64,000 nucleotides of DNA, taken from NCBI RefSeq assembly GCF_030503635.1, contig NZ_CP129965.1, positions 1,984,001 to 2,048,000 of the forward strand. The letters run 5' to 3'. This document shows positions 9,626 to 17,723 of the stretch, piece after piece (position 1 is the stretch's first letter; each line of letters starts with the position of its first letter). A model generated the notes under the pieces. It did no database searches, was not told the DNA's origin, and worked only from the letters and a program-made list of their open reading frames with translations. The DNA comes from Corynebacterium sp. P3-F1 (GTDB lineage: Bacteria; Actinomycetota; Actinomycetes; Mycobacteriales; Mycobacteriaceae). Both the position numbers and the translations under genes were made by a program.

Positions 9626-11137
9626 ATGACAACACGTGCTGCTATTTACCTCCGTATCTCGCTCGATGCTGCCATGGACGGCCTCGCCATCGACCGGCAG
9701 CGTCAGGACTGCGAAGCCCTTGCCGAGCAACGTGGCTGGGACGTCGTGCATACCTACGTCGATCAGTCGATCTCCGCGTCGAAGAAGGACGTGGACCGCC
9801 CCGACTACGACGCCATGGTGGCGTCTTTCGAGCGCGGCGAGATCGACGCGATCATTTGCTGGGACCTCGACCGCCTCACGCGACAGCCCTGGCAGCTCGA
9901 AGAGTGGATCGACAGAGCAGAAGAGCAGGGGCTGAAACTCGTCACCGCGAACGGTGATGCTGACCTTGCCACCGACGGCGGCAGAATGTACGCGCGCATC
10001 AAAGCAGCCGTGGCGCGCGGCGAGATCGAACGTAAAAGCATGCGCCAATCCCGTGCGCAACAGCAGCGCGCCGAGCAGGGACGCTGGTACTCCGGCGGTG
10101 TGCGCCCAATCGGCTACACCTCGACCGGCGAGATCATCCCACCCGAAGCCGCCGCCGTGCTCGGTATGTTCCGGGCTGTCGAGCGGGGCAACTCCATGCG
10201 CGACATTGCACGCGCCCTATCTGGGGTCGATCAACCGGGCTTGCCGGATATCCCGACCACGCCGCGCCATATGCACACCGTGGTCACAGAGCGCAACGCT
10301 CGACGCCGCGCTGAAGGCCAGGAAGAAAAGCCAGTTCCCGACGCGCAGCCGTGGGCCTATACGTCGTTGCACTCGATTCTGCGCAACCCCGTGTATGCCG
10401 GCTATTCCACCTACAAGAAGGCCAAACGCAAAGGCGTGAAGAACAAATACCGCCGTGTCACGCATATCGTCCGCGACCCCGATACCGGCGAGCCTGTGAA
10501 AGGGCAGTGGGAGCCGATCGTCACACCCGATTTGTGGTGGCGTGTGCAGAACGTGCTCGATGATCCCGACCGGCTGACCAACAAGGAGCGCCGGAACACT
10601 CGCCGCCATCTCGGCTCGGGTCTGTATGTCTGCGACGAGTGCGGCAACCCTGTGCGCACGCATGCCGACCGCTACCGCTGCGCCGCCTGTGGATTAGTGC
10701 GCACACATAGCGTCGATGATTTTGTGCTCGCCGTGATCCGCGCCCGCCTTGGCCGTGACGACCTGGCGGACCTGCTGCCGACTGTGGACGACGACGAGGT
10801 CAACGCCATCGACGACGAACTCGCTGAGCTTCGCGCAAAGCTCGCCCGCGTCCAGGCTGACTACGATGAGGAGCTTATCGAGGCCCGTGACCTCAAGCGC
10901 GCGCGAAACCGTTATGAGCCGCAGATCGAGAAACTCGAAACGCGCCGTGCCCGTCTTGCTGGCGCATCGGCGCTGCTCGACACAACCGGCTACGCCTCGC
11001 CCGTGGACGCCTTCGACAACGCAGAGCTTGCCGTGCAGCGCCGAGTCATCAACACCCTGTGCCAGGTGCGCCTGCGCCGTGGCGTGCGCGGAAGCAAGAC
11101 CTTCAACCCCGAGTCAGTCCAGATCGTGTGGAACTAG
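9626..11137 (+). CDS. Large serine recombinase (integrase)
   Basis: This 503-residue large serine integrase likely moved the island. The N-terminal resolvase domain starts TTRAAIYLRISLD with the catalytic serine at about residue 12; arginines of the active site lie in CWDLDRLTRQPWQ. The recombinase domain (about 160-300) is followed by a zinc ribbon (CDECGNPVRTH...YRCAACG, about 336-358) and a coiled coil (about 390-455), the usual order in phiC31-type enzymes. It sits 20 bp after ychF, and its attachment site should lie nearby. All key residues appear intact. Confidence 0.93.
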   Translation: MTTRAAIYLRISLDAAMDGLAIDRQRQDCEALAEQRGWDVVHTYVDQSISASKKDVDRPDYDAMVASFERGEIDAIICWDLDRLTRQPWQLEEWIDRAEEQGLKLVTANGDADLATDGGRMYARIKAAVARGEIERKSMRQSRAQQQRAEQGRWYSGGVRPIGYTSTGEIIPPEAAAVLGMFRAVERGNSMRDIARALSGVDQPGLPDIPTTPRHMHTVVTERNARRRAEGQEEKPVPDAQPWAYTSLHSILRNPVYAGYSTYKKAKRKGVKNKYRRVTHIVRDPDTGEPVKGQWEPIVTPDLWWRVQNVLDDPDRLTNKERRNTRRHLGSGLYVCDECGNPVRTHADRYRCAACGLVRTHSVDDFVLAVIRARLGRDDLADLLPTVDDDEVNAIDDELAELRAKLARVQADYDEELIEARDLKRARNRYEPQIEKLETRRARLAGASALLDTTGYASPVDAFDNAELAVQRRVINTLCQVRLRRGVRGSKTFNPESVQIVWN

Positions 11138-11166
11138 GTTGCAGTGTGTGACACGTCAACAATCGC
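11137..11166 (+). other. Short segment after the integrase, repeated at 25.5 kb
   Basis: The first 30 bp after the integrase stop resemble 25540-25571: shared GGTTGCAG, TGTGACACG and ACAATCGC blocks in the same order and orientation, with small spacing changes. The position next to an integrase gene makes a recombination or binding site plausible; this is inference. Confidence 0.4.
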
Positions 11167-11198
11167 GCGCATGTGCTGCGCCTTAGGGGCGGCCTAAG

Positions 11199-11222
11199 CA
11201 AGCGCACGACACCGTGCGCTTG
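11199..11222. terminator. Perfect hairpin after the integrase
   Basis: CAAGCGCACG and its exact complement are separated by ACAC. It is a 10-bp stem without a T-tract, 61 bp after the integrase stop. It could end integrase transcription. The bases from 11223 to 11400 hold no gene that I can support. Confidence 0.5.
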
Positions 11223-11402
11223 CGGCGTGCGAAACTAGGCAGGAGTTTCGCGCAGCTGACGTTGGCGAGGATGACGTCAGAAGAGAGCAAGGACGAAAGG
11301 GCGTGTTGCGGGCAACCCCACTCCGTACGGGGTGAATCCAAGACATAGCGGACCAAGGACAACCAACGCCCTCCCGAGCCTAAGGCCTGTGAAAAGTACC
11401 AA

Positions 11403-11408
11403 TATAAT
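11403..11408 (+). promoter_or_regulatory. Candidate -10 box of the bacteriocin operon
   Basis: A perfect TATAAT lies 94 bp before the bacteriocin start in an AT-rich stretch unlike the surrounding DNA. No good -35 box is seen at 17 bp. A second, weaker candidate (TAGGAT) is at 11443-11448. Confidence 0.45.
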
Positions 11409-11448
11409 TAGAAAACTGGTTCTATTCCCATTTGTATTCACTTAGGAT

Positions 11449-11498
11449 AGTCTCCCTTTTGAGGAAATCCAGCCTCATTTCCTCTCTCAAAGGAGACT
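11449..11498 (+). promoter_or_regulatory. Stem-loop enclosing the bacteriocin Shine-Dalgarno
   Basis: AGTCTCC (11449-11455) pairs with GGAGACT (11492-11498), TTT with AAA just inside, and GAGGAAAT (11461-11468) with ATTTCCTC (11477-11484), leaving an 8-nt loop. The ribosome binding site AAAGGAG (11489-11495) is wholly inside the 3' arm and the ATG at 11502 is four bases outside. Translation should therefore depend on the stem opening. Confidence 0.65.
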
Positions 11499-11501
11499 GT
11501 T

Positions 11502-11927
11502 ATGACCCCCAAAAAGCGCACTCGGCAGTTTGCAGCGCTGCTGATTGCCTCTGCTCTGAGCGTTTCCGTATCTAACTCAGCCGTTGCTTCCGCAGAAGAA
11601 TTCCAAGACCACGGCGCCAAGGGAGGCTTTGCTTCCGGTGTGATGGCCGAGCTACTCGGCGAGGCAGCACCAGCCTTCACAACCTACTGGGCATCTGTCG
11701 GCCGGAAAGTTCGCTACCCTGCAGGTGGCGGTACCTGGGAGTACGGATTCTGGGACGCTAAGGCGCGTTCTTATTTCACCGTGAATCGGTGCCATACTTC
11801 GACTGTGATCGTCAACGACAGAACGCAACGAAGCATCGACACCCGCGGCGGCCAGAAGTCGGTCGCCGAGCTTTGGGCAACGAATTTGCCGGGCACTAAG
11901 GACAGCTACTACTACGACTTCTGCTAG
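11502..11927 (+). CDS. Lactococcin 972 family bacteriocin precursor
   Basis: This 141-residue secreted peptide has a Sec signal (basic MTPKKRTRQ, hydrophobic core to about residue 25, likely cleavage after ASA near 31). The C-terminal half matches the lactococcin 972 family: YPAGGGTWEYGFWD (about 73-85), then a Ser/Tyr-rich region ending KDSYYYDFC. Lactococcin 972 blocks septum formation through lipid II in lactococci. The mature part here (about 110 residues) is longer than the 66 of lactococcin 972, and two cysteines (97 and 141) could form a disulfide. The next two genes are the family's usual partners. Confidence 0.82.
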   Translation: MTPKKRTRQFAALLIASALSVSVSNSAVASAEEFQDHGAKGGFASGVMAELLGEAAPAFTTYWASVGRKVRYPAGGGTWEYGFWDAKARSYFTVNRCHTSTVIVNDRTQRSIDTRGGQKSVAELWATNLPGTKDSYYYDFC

Positions 11928-11932
11928 AACTC

Positions 11933-13939
11933 ATGCGTATTCGACCCCTAGTACTTGGGCTTTTGAGCCTACTTCTTGCTGCAGTCATCGCGACTACTGG
12001 GTGGCTGCTGACAGCCCTGGTTGACTCCACCAAGCCCTTGTCCTTAGGGGTCGAATCAACCTTTAGTCTTGACTACGTCGAGCCTAAGACTTCACTCGCG
12101 GAGGAACTTGAGTCAGACTACGCACCGACGGTAATCCGTAACTCACTGGTTTCATTGGCCGAGCAGAACGGCTACTCCATCTACCGGCTGACTGGCACCG
12201 ATGACGCAAGCGGGACTTCCCACGAGGTTTTCATCCCGCTGGAGGAAAATTATCCAGCACCGGAACGCATTCCCCGGCTCAACCGGCCGGATGCCTTGAG
12301 CCAAGCGGCCAGTGAGCTTGGGTCGCTGGATTACCACGGTGACTACGTCTTGGTTCCCAAAGCAACGGGTGGCAATGCGAACCACTTCTACGAATCGGCC
12401 AGGAATGACGGGCTCAGGCTAAGCGAAAAGACGCAGTTCCTTCACCTCATCCAATCGGTCGTATTCCGCCTGCCCGCGTTGGTGGCGATCCTGTTTCTAT
12501 TTGTCGTTTCCCTTTTTGCCCTGGTATTTGTTCTTCGGGTTTCCGGTCTTAGATTGGCAGCGCTGCGCACAATAAATGGAGGGCACCGCAGTCAAAAAGG
12601 CAATTGGCGGCAATGGACCTTTGTCATCCTCCCGCACCTAGTTCTCATTGGCCTTGCGAGTACATTCCTCGCCCGCCAAGGGAGCTATTCTTTTGCCCTC
12701 CTGTTCCTCAGGTTCTACGCCGCCGGGATAGGCTTGGCCCTGGCTACCACCGGTTTGGCCGTAGCCGTCACCGCCCCATTGTTGCGCCGCGCAGTAGCGC
12801 TGCTGGGGCAGCGTGCCCCCGCAGAGAAGGCGGCGGGAAAAGCGCTGAAAGTAATTTCGGTCTTTACCTGCGTGACCTTTGTAGCAGCGGGTCTTAGCTC
12901 AGCGGCTGCGCTCCGCTCCTACCAGCAGGAATCCGAGGCCCAGCAGACCTGGAAATCTCTCGCGGAGTTTGGAGCCTTGCATTTTTCAGCCAACTTCGAC
13001 GGCCCTGCTGGCCGCGTGGAAGGAGGCGAGCTCTTGCCGCCCAGTCTGCAGCAGAACTTCCGCGACTTCGCGCTCAGCTGGGAACGGGAGCACGGGGCTG
13101 TCCTCAGCCATACTTTGCCGAAAGAAGGTACCGGTGTGCCGGACTCCTGCCCCGTGGCACTTGCCAACCGCCAATGGCACGATCTGCAGGATTATCAGTT
13201 CCGTCCCGGAGACGACAACCACTCGGTCGACTATTCCGCAGCCCAAGAGCATTTCGCAGCTTCCGTGGATCTGTGGGCTCAGGAATCCGGCGACCTGCTC
13301 CTTAAATCTGCGCAAATTGGTCCGGTCAGTGCCGATCATGCGGTCGGATTCATTAGTGGAACAATGTCGGGGGAACTGGTTCCCGGCGATTGTTTTTACG
13401 TGCTTGAAACGGACGATCTATCCGGCTTCGACGCAGACTTCCTAAGCTCCACAGCTTCGAGTGAAAATTTGCTCTTCGCGGATTTCTCGGAACTGGGTCC
13501 AGAACTTACCGCTGCCGGCCTCGAAGGCTACGTCTACCCGGTACGCGCCGCCGATCGCGGTCTGGCCGAACTAGTAGCCAGCACGGCGCTGTTCTGGCTG
13601 AGTATCCTGAGCGCCCTCGGAGCTTTGCTCGCCACGCTTGCGGCCTTGATAGTCCAGGCGCGCATCCAGCTCCGAGTTCACCGTCGCCTCCTGGTACTCC
13701 TCCACAGCGCTGGGCAATCACCGGACAAAACAATGTGGCGACTATTCAAAAGCCAACTGGTCAGCCTGACAGTTGTCGTCATATTGTCCGTCCTGGCTCC
13801 GCTACTGCTTCCCAACCCGTTCCTCTACACCTTCACCGCGCTAAGCTGCCTTGTCTTAATCGTCTACCTCGGTTTTGTCCGTCTCAGTATTTCTCAGCAC
13901 ATGTCCGCCTCCCCTAGGAGTCACAATGTCATTGGCTAG
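11933..13939 (+). CDS. Bacteriocin-associated integral membrane protein
   Basis: This 668-residue membrane protein is the partner of lactococcin-972-type precursors (DUF1430 / 7-TM immunity family). An N-terminal helix (about 6-25) is followed by a soluble domain, then helices near 178-203, 228-248, 252-280 and 303-325, a large extracytoplasmic region (about 330-540), and three closing helices (about 545-575, 603-625, 628-652). The pattern is FtsX/MacB-like: a permease to be driven by the ATPase encoded next. It starts 5 bp after the precursor stop. Whether it gives immunity or export cannot be read from sequence. Confidence 0.78.
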   Translation: MRIRPLVLGLLSLLLAAVIATTGWLLTALVDSTKPLSLGVESTFSLDYVEPKTSLAEELESDYAPTVIRNSLVSLAEQNGYSIYRLTGTDDASGTSHEVFIPLEENYPAPERIPRLNRPDALSQAASELGSLDYHGDYVLVPKATGGNANHFYESARNDGLRLSEKTQFLHLIQSVVFRLPALVAILFLFVVSLFALVFVLRVSGLRLAALRTINGGHRSQKGNWRQWTFVILPHLVLIGLASTFLARQGSYSFALLFLRFYAAGIGLALATTGLAVAVTAPLLRRAVALLGQRAPAEKAAGKALKVISVFTCVTFVAAGLSSAAALRSYQQESEAQQTWKSLAEFGALHFSANFDGPAGRVEGGELLPPSLQQNFRDFALSWEREHGAVLSHTLPKEGTGVPDSCPVALANRQWHDLQDYQFRPGDDNHSVDYSAAQEHFAASVDLWAQESGDLLLKSAQIGPVSADHAVGFISGTMSGELVPGDCFYVLETDDLSGFDADFLSSTASSENLLFADFSELGPELTAAGLEGYVYPVRAADRGLAELVASTALFWLSILSALGALLATLAALIVQARIQLRVHRRLLVLLHSAGQSPDKTMWRLFKSQLVSLTVVVILSVLAPLLLPNPFLYTFTALSCLVLIVYLGFVRLSISQHMSASPRSHNVIG

Positions 13940-14660
13940 CCCCAATCAGTCCCCCACTCTGCCGCCGGAGATTTCCACCTCTCATCTCTGTCTCGCCGCG
14001 GAGTCGACTTTTTCTGTGGGGCGCAGCACGCGGATGGTGAAGAAGTCCCTCGTGGAAAATGCAACGTTTTCCCTACCCGGGCCAGGCTTTGTCGCCATCT
14101 GTGGAGCCAGCGGTTCCGGAAAGACTTTGCTGCTCAACACCTTGGCCGGGCTCCTGCCGCCGGCGGACGGCCTCCTCCGGATAGACGGTGAGAATGCCTC
14201 CGCGTGGAGGATGAAGCGGAGGCGGAGGTTCTGGCGAGAACGCGCAGCGATAATCCACCAAGACCACGGAATCATTCCCGAACTAAGCTGCGAAGATAAC
14301 CTCACCCTCGGGCTATCCAGGAAGCAATACTCCAAAGAAGAATTGCTGCACTCCCTCGGCGAAGTCGGTCTTGATGTCCCCTTCGACGGGCCGGCAGCTA
14401 TTCTCAGCGGAGGCGAGCAGCAGCGGCTGGCGATCGCCCGAGCCCTGCTCCGCGGCGCGGCTTATGTGTTCGCTGACGAGCCGACCGCCTCCCTCGACCC
14501 CACTAACCGCGACCAAGTTATCGCGCTCCTGCGGCGAGCTGCGGACGGGGGCGCACTCGTTCTGGCCGCCACGCACGATGCCGCAGTTATTGCTGCCGCT
14601 GACAGCACCTTGCGCATCAATGATCGCCAGGTCACAGTCTCCGGCTCTGCGCGGGATTAA
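13926..14660 (+). CDS. ABC transporter ATPase of the bacteriocin operon
   Basis: This 244-residue ATP-binding subunit has Walker A GASGSGKT (about 60-67), the signature LSGGEQQRLAIARAL, Walker B VFADEPTASLD and a switch histidine in AATHD. It is closest in layout to the MacB/LolD-like ATPases linked with lactococcin 972 (TIGR03608 group). The ATG at 13926 overlaps the membrane protein stop by 14 bp, so translation is probably coupled. An upstream in-frame start at 13875 is less likely. Together the three genes form one transcription unit. Confidence 0.85.
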   Translation: MSLASPNQSPTLPPEISTSHLCLAAESTFSVGRSTRMVKKSLVENATFSLPGPGFVAICGASGSGKTLLLNTLAGLLPPADGLLRIDGENASAWRMKRRRRFWRERAAIIHQDHGIIPELSCEDNLTLGLSRKQYSKEELLHSLGEVGLDVPFDGPAAILSGGEQQRLAIARALLRGAAYVFADEPTASLDPTNRDQVIALLRRAADGGALVLAATHDAAVIAAADSTLRINDRQVTVSGSARD

Positions 14661-14760
14661 ATCGCGATGCCCGCGGCCTTGGCCACCTTCCGGTACCCGG
14701 CCGCATGGTCCGCGACGCTGGCGTGGGCGTTGAGTCCGCTGGGGTTGTCGAGCACGGGCC
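14657..14760 (-). pseudogene. C-terminal gene fragment cut by an IS3 end
   Basis: About 33 codons on the minus strand read VLDNPSGLNAHASVADHA then GYRKVAKAAGIAI and stop. They look coding (high third-position GC) and run straight into the IS3 terminal repeat at 14761. This is probably the tail of a gene interrupted by the element. I do not recognise the family. Confidence 0.4.
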
Positions 14761-14942
14761 TGACCCCCGGAAAGTAGACACGTCGGGGGTTAGCTATGCT
14801 GCTTGGGTCAGCGTAGCTGATGTGAGTGCTTCGAAGTCATTGGGGGCTAGAACGTTGCACCAGGAGTGCCGTCTGCGGGTGTTGTAGCGCATGCACCACC
14901 GGAAGACTTCTTGGCGACTGATGTCGAAGTGGTCGAATTTCG
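14761..14942 (-). mobile_element. IS3-family element remnant
   Basis: The plus strand opens with TGACCCCCGGAAAGTAGACA, a typical IS3-group terminal repeat. The minus strand then encodes the C-terminus of an OrfB transposase: RQEVFRWCMRYNTRRRHSW followed by a stop at 14794-14796. RYNTRRRHS is the usual IS3 signature after the last catalytic Glu. The rest of the element is missing: at about 14942 the sequence changes to an unrelated nuclease gene. The catalytic triad is absent, so it cannot move by itself. Confidence 0.75.
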
Positions 14943-15547
14943 TGCGCGGTGAACCCGCCCGCCAGGAGGTGCTTGAAGTCGCCCTCGACTGGATCGCTCA
15001 GCGTGACGGCGTGAGTATCGACAACTACATGGCTAAGCACCGCGATGACGACGACTGCAATGAACTGCAGACGTACTTCACCACCGTCATCGACTGGGCC
15101 GCAAGCGTGTTCAAGATGACGGACAGTTCCATGCGTGGAATCGCATGGAACAAGCTCTATGAGCAGTACGGCGACAAGGGCTACGACGCAACAGAGATGA
15201 CCGCCGAAGCACGCGAGTTGCTTTCCGACTCGCAGGTTCAGTCGAAGAAGGGTATCTACGAGTACCTTCTCGGCGGCAAGAAAGAGACGCGGCTGCTTAG
15301 CGTGCGTGTCTTCACTGAGGCCGTCAAAAAGCGCGTGTACAAGCGCCAGACAGACGCCGCCGAGAAGAACGGTGTCTCGAACTGCTCGTATTGCGCCCTC
15401 GGTCACGAGGGGGGCAAGGCGAAGATCTGGCCGCTCAAGGATATGGACGCCGATCACGTCGCCGCCTGGTCGAAGGGCGGCAAGACCGAGGAAAGCAACT
15501 GCGAGCTGCTCTGCAAGTCCCACAACCGTGCCAAAGGTAACGCATAG
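14943..15547 (+). pseudogene. DUF262/HNH nuclease, N-terminus lost
   Basis: About 200 residues remain of a GmrSD-like or DUF262-family protein. The linker region (ALDWIAQRDGVSIDNYMAKH, KKGIYEYLLGG) and the C-terminal HNH domain are clear: CSYC, then DADHVAAWSKGGKTEESN, then CKSHNRAKGN. In this family the N-terminal DUF262 nucleotide-hydrolysing domain is needed for function in phage or modified-DNA restriction; here it is gone, replaced by the IS3 end. The open frame continues backward to 14891 only by reading through the IS. A residual HNH protein could still be made, but I treat it as broken. Confidence 0.7.
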
Positions 15548-15563
15548 GAGCAGGTGACTAACC

Positions 15564-16136
15564 ATGCTCATCGGTTACGCCCGCGTTTCCACCTCGAAGC
15601 AGGGGCAGTCACTCGACACCCAGCGCGACGCCCTGATCGACGCTGGTTGCGACCCTCAGCACATCTACTCAGACACCATCTCCGGCACGAAATGGCAACG
15701 GCCTGGCCTCGATGACGCGCTGGCGTACATGCGCCCCGACGACACGCTCGTTGTCACACGCTTGGACAGGCTCGGCCGCAGCCTCGCGGACACCGTGAAC
15801 ACCATCGCTGACCTCGCCGAGCGCGACATCAACGTCAAGGTGTTGGAGCCAGCGCTGGACACGTCGAAGCCCACCGACAAGGTGGTCATCAACGTCATGG
15901 CAAGTCTTGCCGAGTGGGAGCGTGACCTGCTTGTCCAGCGCACCCGTGAAGGCGTGGCGCACGCCCGCGCACAGGGCAGGGTCGCCGGCCCGAAGCCGAA
16001 GCTCAGCGCTGAGCAGGCCCAGATCGCTAAGGAGCTTATCGAGGGCGGCAAGTCCCTCAGCGCAGTAGGCAGGACATTCAACGTCTCGCGGCCGACGATC
16101 TATCGCGCTCTCAAGCGCATTGACGCCGACACTTAG
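15564..16136 (+). CDS. Serine recombinase, resolvase/invertase type
   Basis: This 190-residue small serine recombinase has catalytic Ser9 in YARVSTSKQ, the active-site arginines in VTRLDRLGRSLAD, the ERDLLVQRTREG helix, and a C-terminal helix-turn-helix (SAVGRTFNVSRPTIYRALKR). It looks complete. It begins 16 bp after the nuclease fragment stop and is followed by two large inverted repeats that could be its recombination sites. Confidence 0.9.
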   Translation: MLIGYARVSTSKQGQSLDTQRDALIDAGCDPQHIYSDTISGTKWQRPGLDDALAYMRPDDTLVVTRLDRLGRSLADTVNTIADLAERDINVKVLEPALDTSKPTDKVVINVMASLAEWERDLLVQRTREGVAHARAQGRVAGPKPKLSAEQAQIAKELIEGGKSLSAVGRTFNVSRPTIYRALKRIDADT

Positions 16137-16145
16137 GCACAGGCT

Positions 16146-16198
16146 GCGTCGCTAGCGCTCGCACCCAGCGAGCGAGCATCAGGCTGCGCTAGCGACGC
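16146..16198. repeat. 12-bp perfect inverted repeat
   Basis: GCGTCGCTAGCG (16146-16157) and its exact complement (16187-16198) flank a 29-nt loop that itself contains GCTCG/CGAGC. It lies 9 bp after the recombinase stop. It may be a terminator without T-tract, a resolution site, or one of the island's hairpin family. Confidence 0.6.
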
Positions 16199-16254
16199 TC
16201 AGCACGCTTCAGGTGCGGTGGTGCCGTGGCAGGGCGCGACCGGCAGAGCCGGAC

Positions 16255-16289
16255 CGAATACGGGATTGACCACGTACACCCCGTATTCG
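16255..16289 (+). promoter_or_regulatory. Hairpin just upstream of the DUF4192 gene
   Basis: CGAATACGGG (16255-16264) pairs exactly with CCCGTATTCG (16280-16289). It ends 3 bp before the Shine-Dalgarno AAAGGAG (16293-16299). This may be an operator or an mRNA stem controlling the gene. Confidence 0.5.
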
Positions 16290-16306
16290 TGCAAAGGAGC
16301 ACTGCA

Positions 16307-17329
16307 ATGTCCACCCATTCTCACACGCTTGCATCCCACGGCGAGATCCTCGCGAACCTCCCCGGCATCCTCGGGTTCTACCCGAACAACTCGCTGATCC
16401 TCGCGTTCTTCGTCGATGACGAGGGCGTCGACACCGTCCGCCTCGGCCCGGTCGCGCGGTTCGACCTGGACGAGGCCGTGGAGAAGCTCACCGAGAGCCG
16501 CGAGCGGTTCGCAGCGTGGGTCCACCACCTCGAACTCGACGCTGTTATCGCGTACATGATCAGCGACGACATTGCACAGCCGATCTTCGACGAGACGGCC
16601 ACGTACCTCACCAGCGGGGCAGTGCACCTACCGCCGCTGCTCGGGGTGGTGCAGGTGCCTGAGATCGTCACCGGGGCTGCGTGGTGGTCCGTGTATCAGC
16701 ATCCGCTCATCGACGAGCCGCGCCACGGCGTTGTCGGCGAGGTCGCCGCATCGGCGGCGCTGCGGCAGATGCTAGAGCACACCGGCGAGCTGCCGGAGCC
16801 GAGCAAAGACGACATCGAGGCACGGTTGAACAGCACCGATCACGGCATCGACGCTGCCGAGCACGCCGACATCATCGAAGACGCGCTGGCGTATATCCCG
16901 CCCATGTTCTCCGACGTGCTGCAGCGTGAGTACGAGCAGGCGGCGGCAGGGATGACCCAGCCGAGCACTCGCGCTGTTCGGTCTGCGCTGAAATGCTTCA
17001 CCACGCCGCGCCTGCGAGACACGCTGCTCGCGGCGCTGCTCGATGAGCCGCAGGCTGGCCTTGCGTTCATAGAGAAGGTTATGCGCGCTGTCCCGACCAG
17101 CTGGCCGGGGATGCGGGCGCAGCTCACCGCCACTGTCGCAGTGCTCGCGCACGCCACCGGCCAGCCGGGACTAGCTGGCGTGGCTGCGCAGCGAGCCACC
17201 GAGATCGGGCCAGACGAGAACTTCCCGTCGCTGGTGGCGAAGCTGACCGATATCGGCCAGGGCGAGCGGATGGTCGAGCTTGTCCGCGAAGGCGCCGAGA
17301 AGACCCGCACGATCTTGTTTGCCGAGTAG
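16307..17329 (+). CDS. DUF4192 family protein
   Basis: This 340-residue protein starts MSTHSHTLASHGEILANLPG at an ATG with a good AAAGGAG site; an upstream in-frame GTG or ATG is not needed. GILGFYPNNSLILAFF and the paired alpha/beta layout are characteristic of actinobacterial DUF4192, whose function is unknown. The family is often found on plasmids and integrative elements. There is no signal peptide or membrane helix. The gene is followed by a strong terminator. Context (SSB and a short protein next) suggests a DNA-maintenance module. Confidence 0.72.
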   Translation: MSTHSHTLASHGEILANLPGILGFYPNNSLILAFFVDDEGVDTVRLGPVARFDLDEAVEKLTESRERFAAWVHHLELDAVIAYMISDDIAQPIFDETATYLTSGAVHLPPLLGVVQVPEIVTGAAWWSVYQHPLIDEPRHGVVGEVAASAALRQMLEHTGELPEPSKDDIEARLNSTDHGIDAAEHADIIEDALAYIPPMFSDVLQREYEQAAAGMTQPSTRAVRSALKCFTTPRLRDTLLAALLDEPQAGLAFIEKVMRAVPTSWPGMRAQLTATVAVLAHATGQPGLAGVAAQRATEIGPDENFPSLVAKLTDIGQGERMVELVREGAEKTRTILFAE

Positions 17330-17338
17330 CACCACACA

Positions 17339-17371
17339 CCCCGTTGCAGCAATGCAATGGGGTTTCTTTTT
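17339..17371 (+). terminator. Rho-independent terminator after the DUF4192 gene
   Basis: CCCCGTTGCA pairs with TGCAATGGGG around a GCAA tetraloop, followed by TTTCTTTTT. It starts 10 bp after the stop. Confidence 0.88.
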
Positions 17372-17402
17372 CTCGTCGGCCGTGGCTTGCAGAGATGCAC
17401 AC

Positions 17403-17472
17403 CTAGCGGGGCGGGGGAGAACCCCCCTAGACAGCAGAGCTGTCTCCAACAGACGGATTGACCATCAATCCG
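17403..17472 (+). promoter_or_regulatory. Three hairpins before the 47-aa gene
   Basis: CTAG...CTAG arms enclosing G- and C-runs (17403-17430), AGACAGC/GCTGTCT (17429-17445) and CGGATTGA/TCAATCCG with a 3-nt loop (17454-17472) follow one another. The last ends just before the AAGGAGG site of the next gene. Confidence 0.5.
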
Positions 17473-17488
17473 AACAAGGAGGCACGTG

Positions 17489-17632
17489 ATGCGCGACATC
17501 ACCCACACCGACCTGGAACTGCTCTACCAGCTCGCCGACGGCATCGACGGCGAGGACGCCGATCCGGGCGCAGCGCAAGAACTGCGCGACCTAGAGGCGG
17601 CAGGCACACCGCTGCCCTGGGCAGTGCTGTAA
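17489..17632 (+). CDS. Small hypothetical protein, 47 aa
   Basis: This short acidic protein (MRDITHTDLELLYQLADG, then DGEDADPGAAQELRDLEAAG and PLPWAVL) has a strong AAGGAGG site 7 bp upstream and coding-like codon use. It lies between the DUF4192 and SSB genes. No family is recognised; the leucine-rich helix and acidic middle suggest a small adaptor or antirestriction-like protein, but this is a guess. Confidence 0.6.
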   Translation: MRDITHTDLELLYQLADGIDGEDADPGAAQELRDLEAAGTPLPWAVL

Positions 17633-17651
17633 CGACAGCTCAACCACCCCG

Positions 17652-17671
17652 CAGCAGCAAAGCCGCTGCTG
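17652..17671 (+). repeat. Hairpin upstream of ssb
   Basis: CAGCAGC and GCTGCTG are separated by 6 nt, in the 91-bp gap before the SSB gene. Another example of a stem in an island 5' leader. Confidence 0.45.
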
Positions 17672-17723
17672 AAGTACCCAAATTGCACGGCAAATCACAC
17701 CCACTCACGTAAGGAGAACCATC

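Noticed and set aside
11223..11400. Known riboswitch or tmRNA upstream of the bacteriocin
   Set aside because: Some pairing is possible (AGGGCGT with ACGCCCT), but no consensus core of a known riboswitch or of tmRNA could be found by eye.
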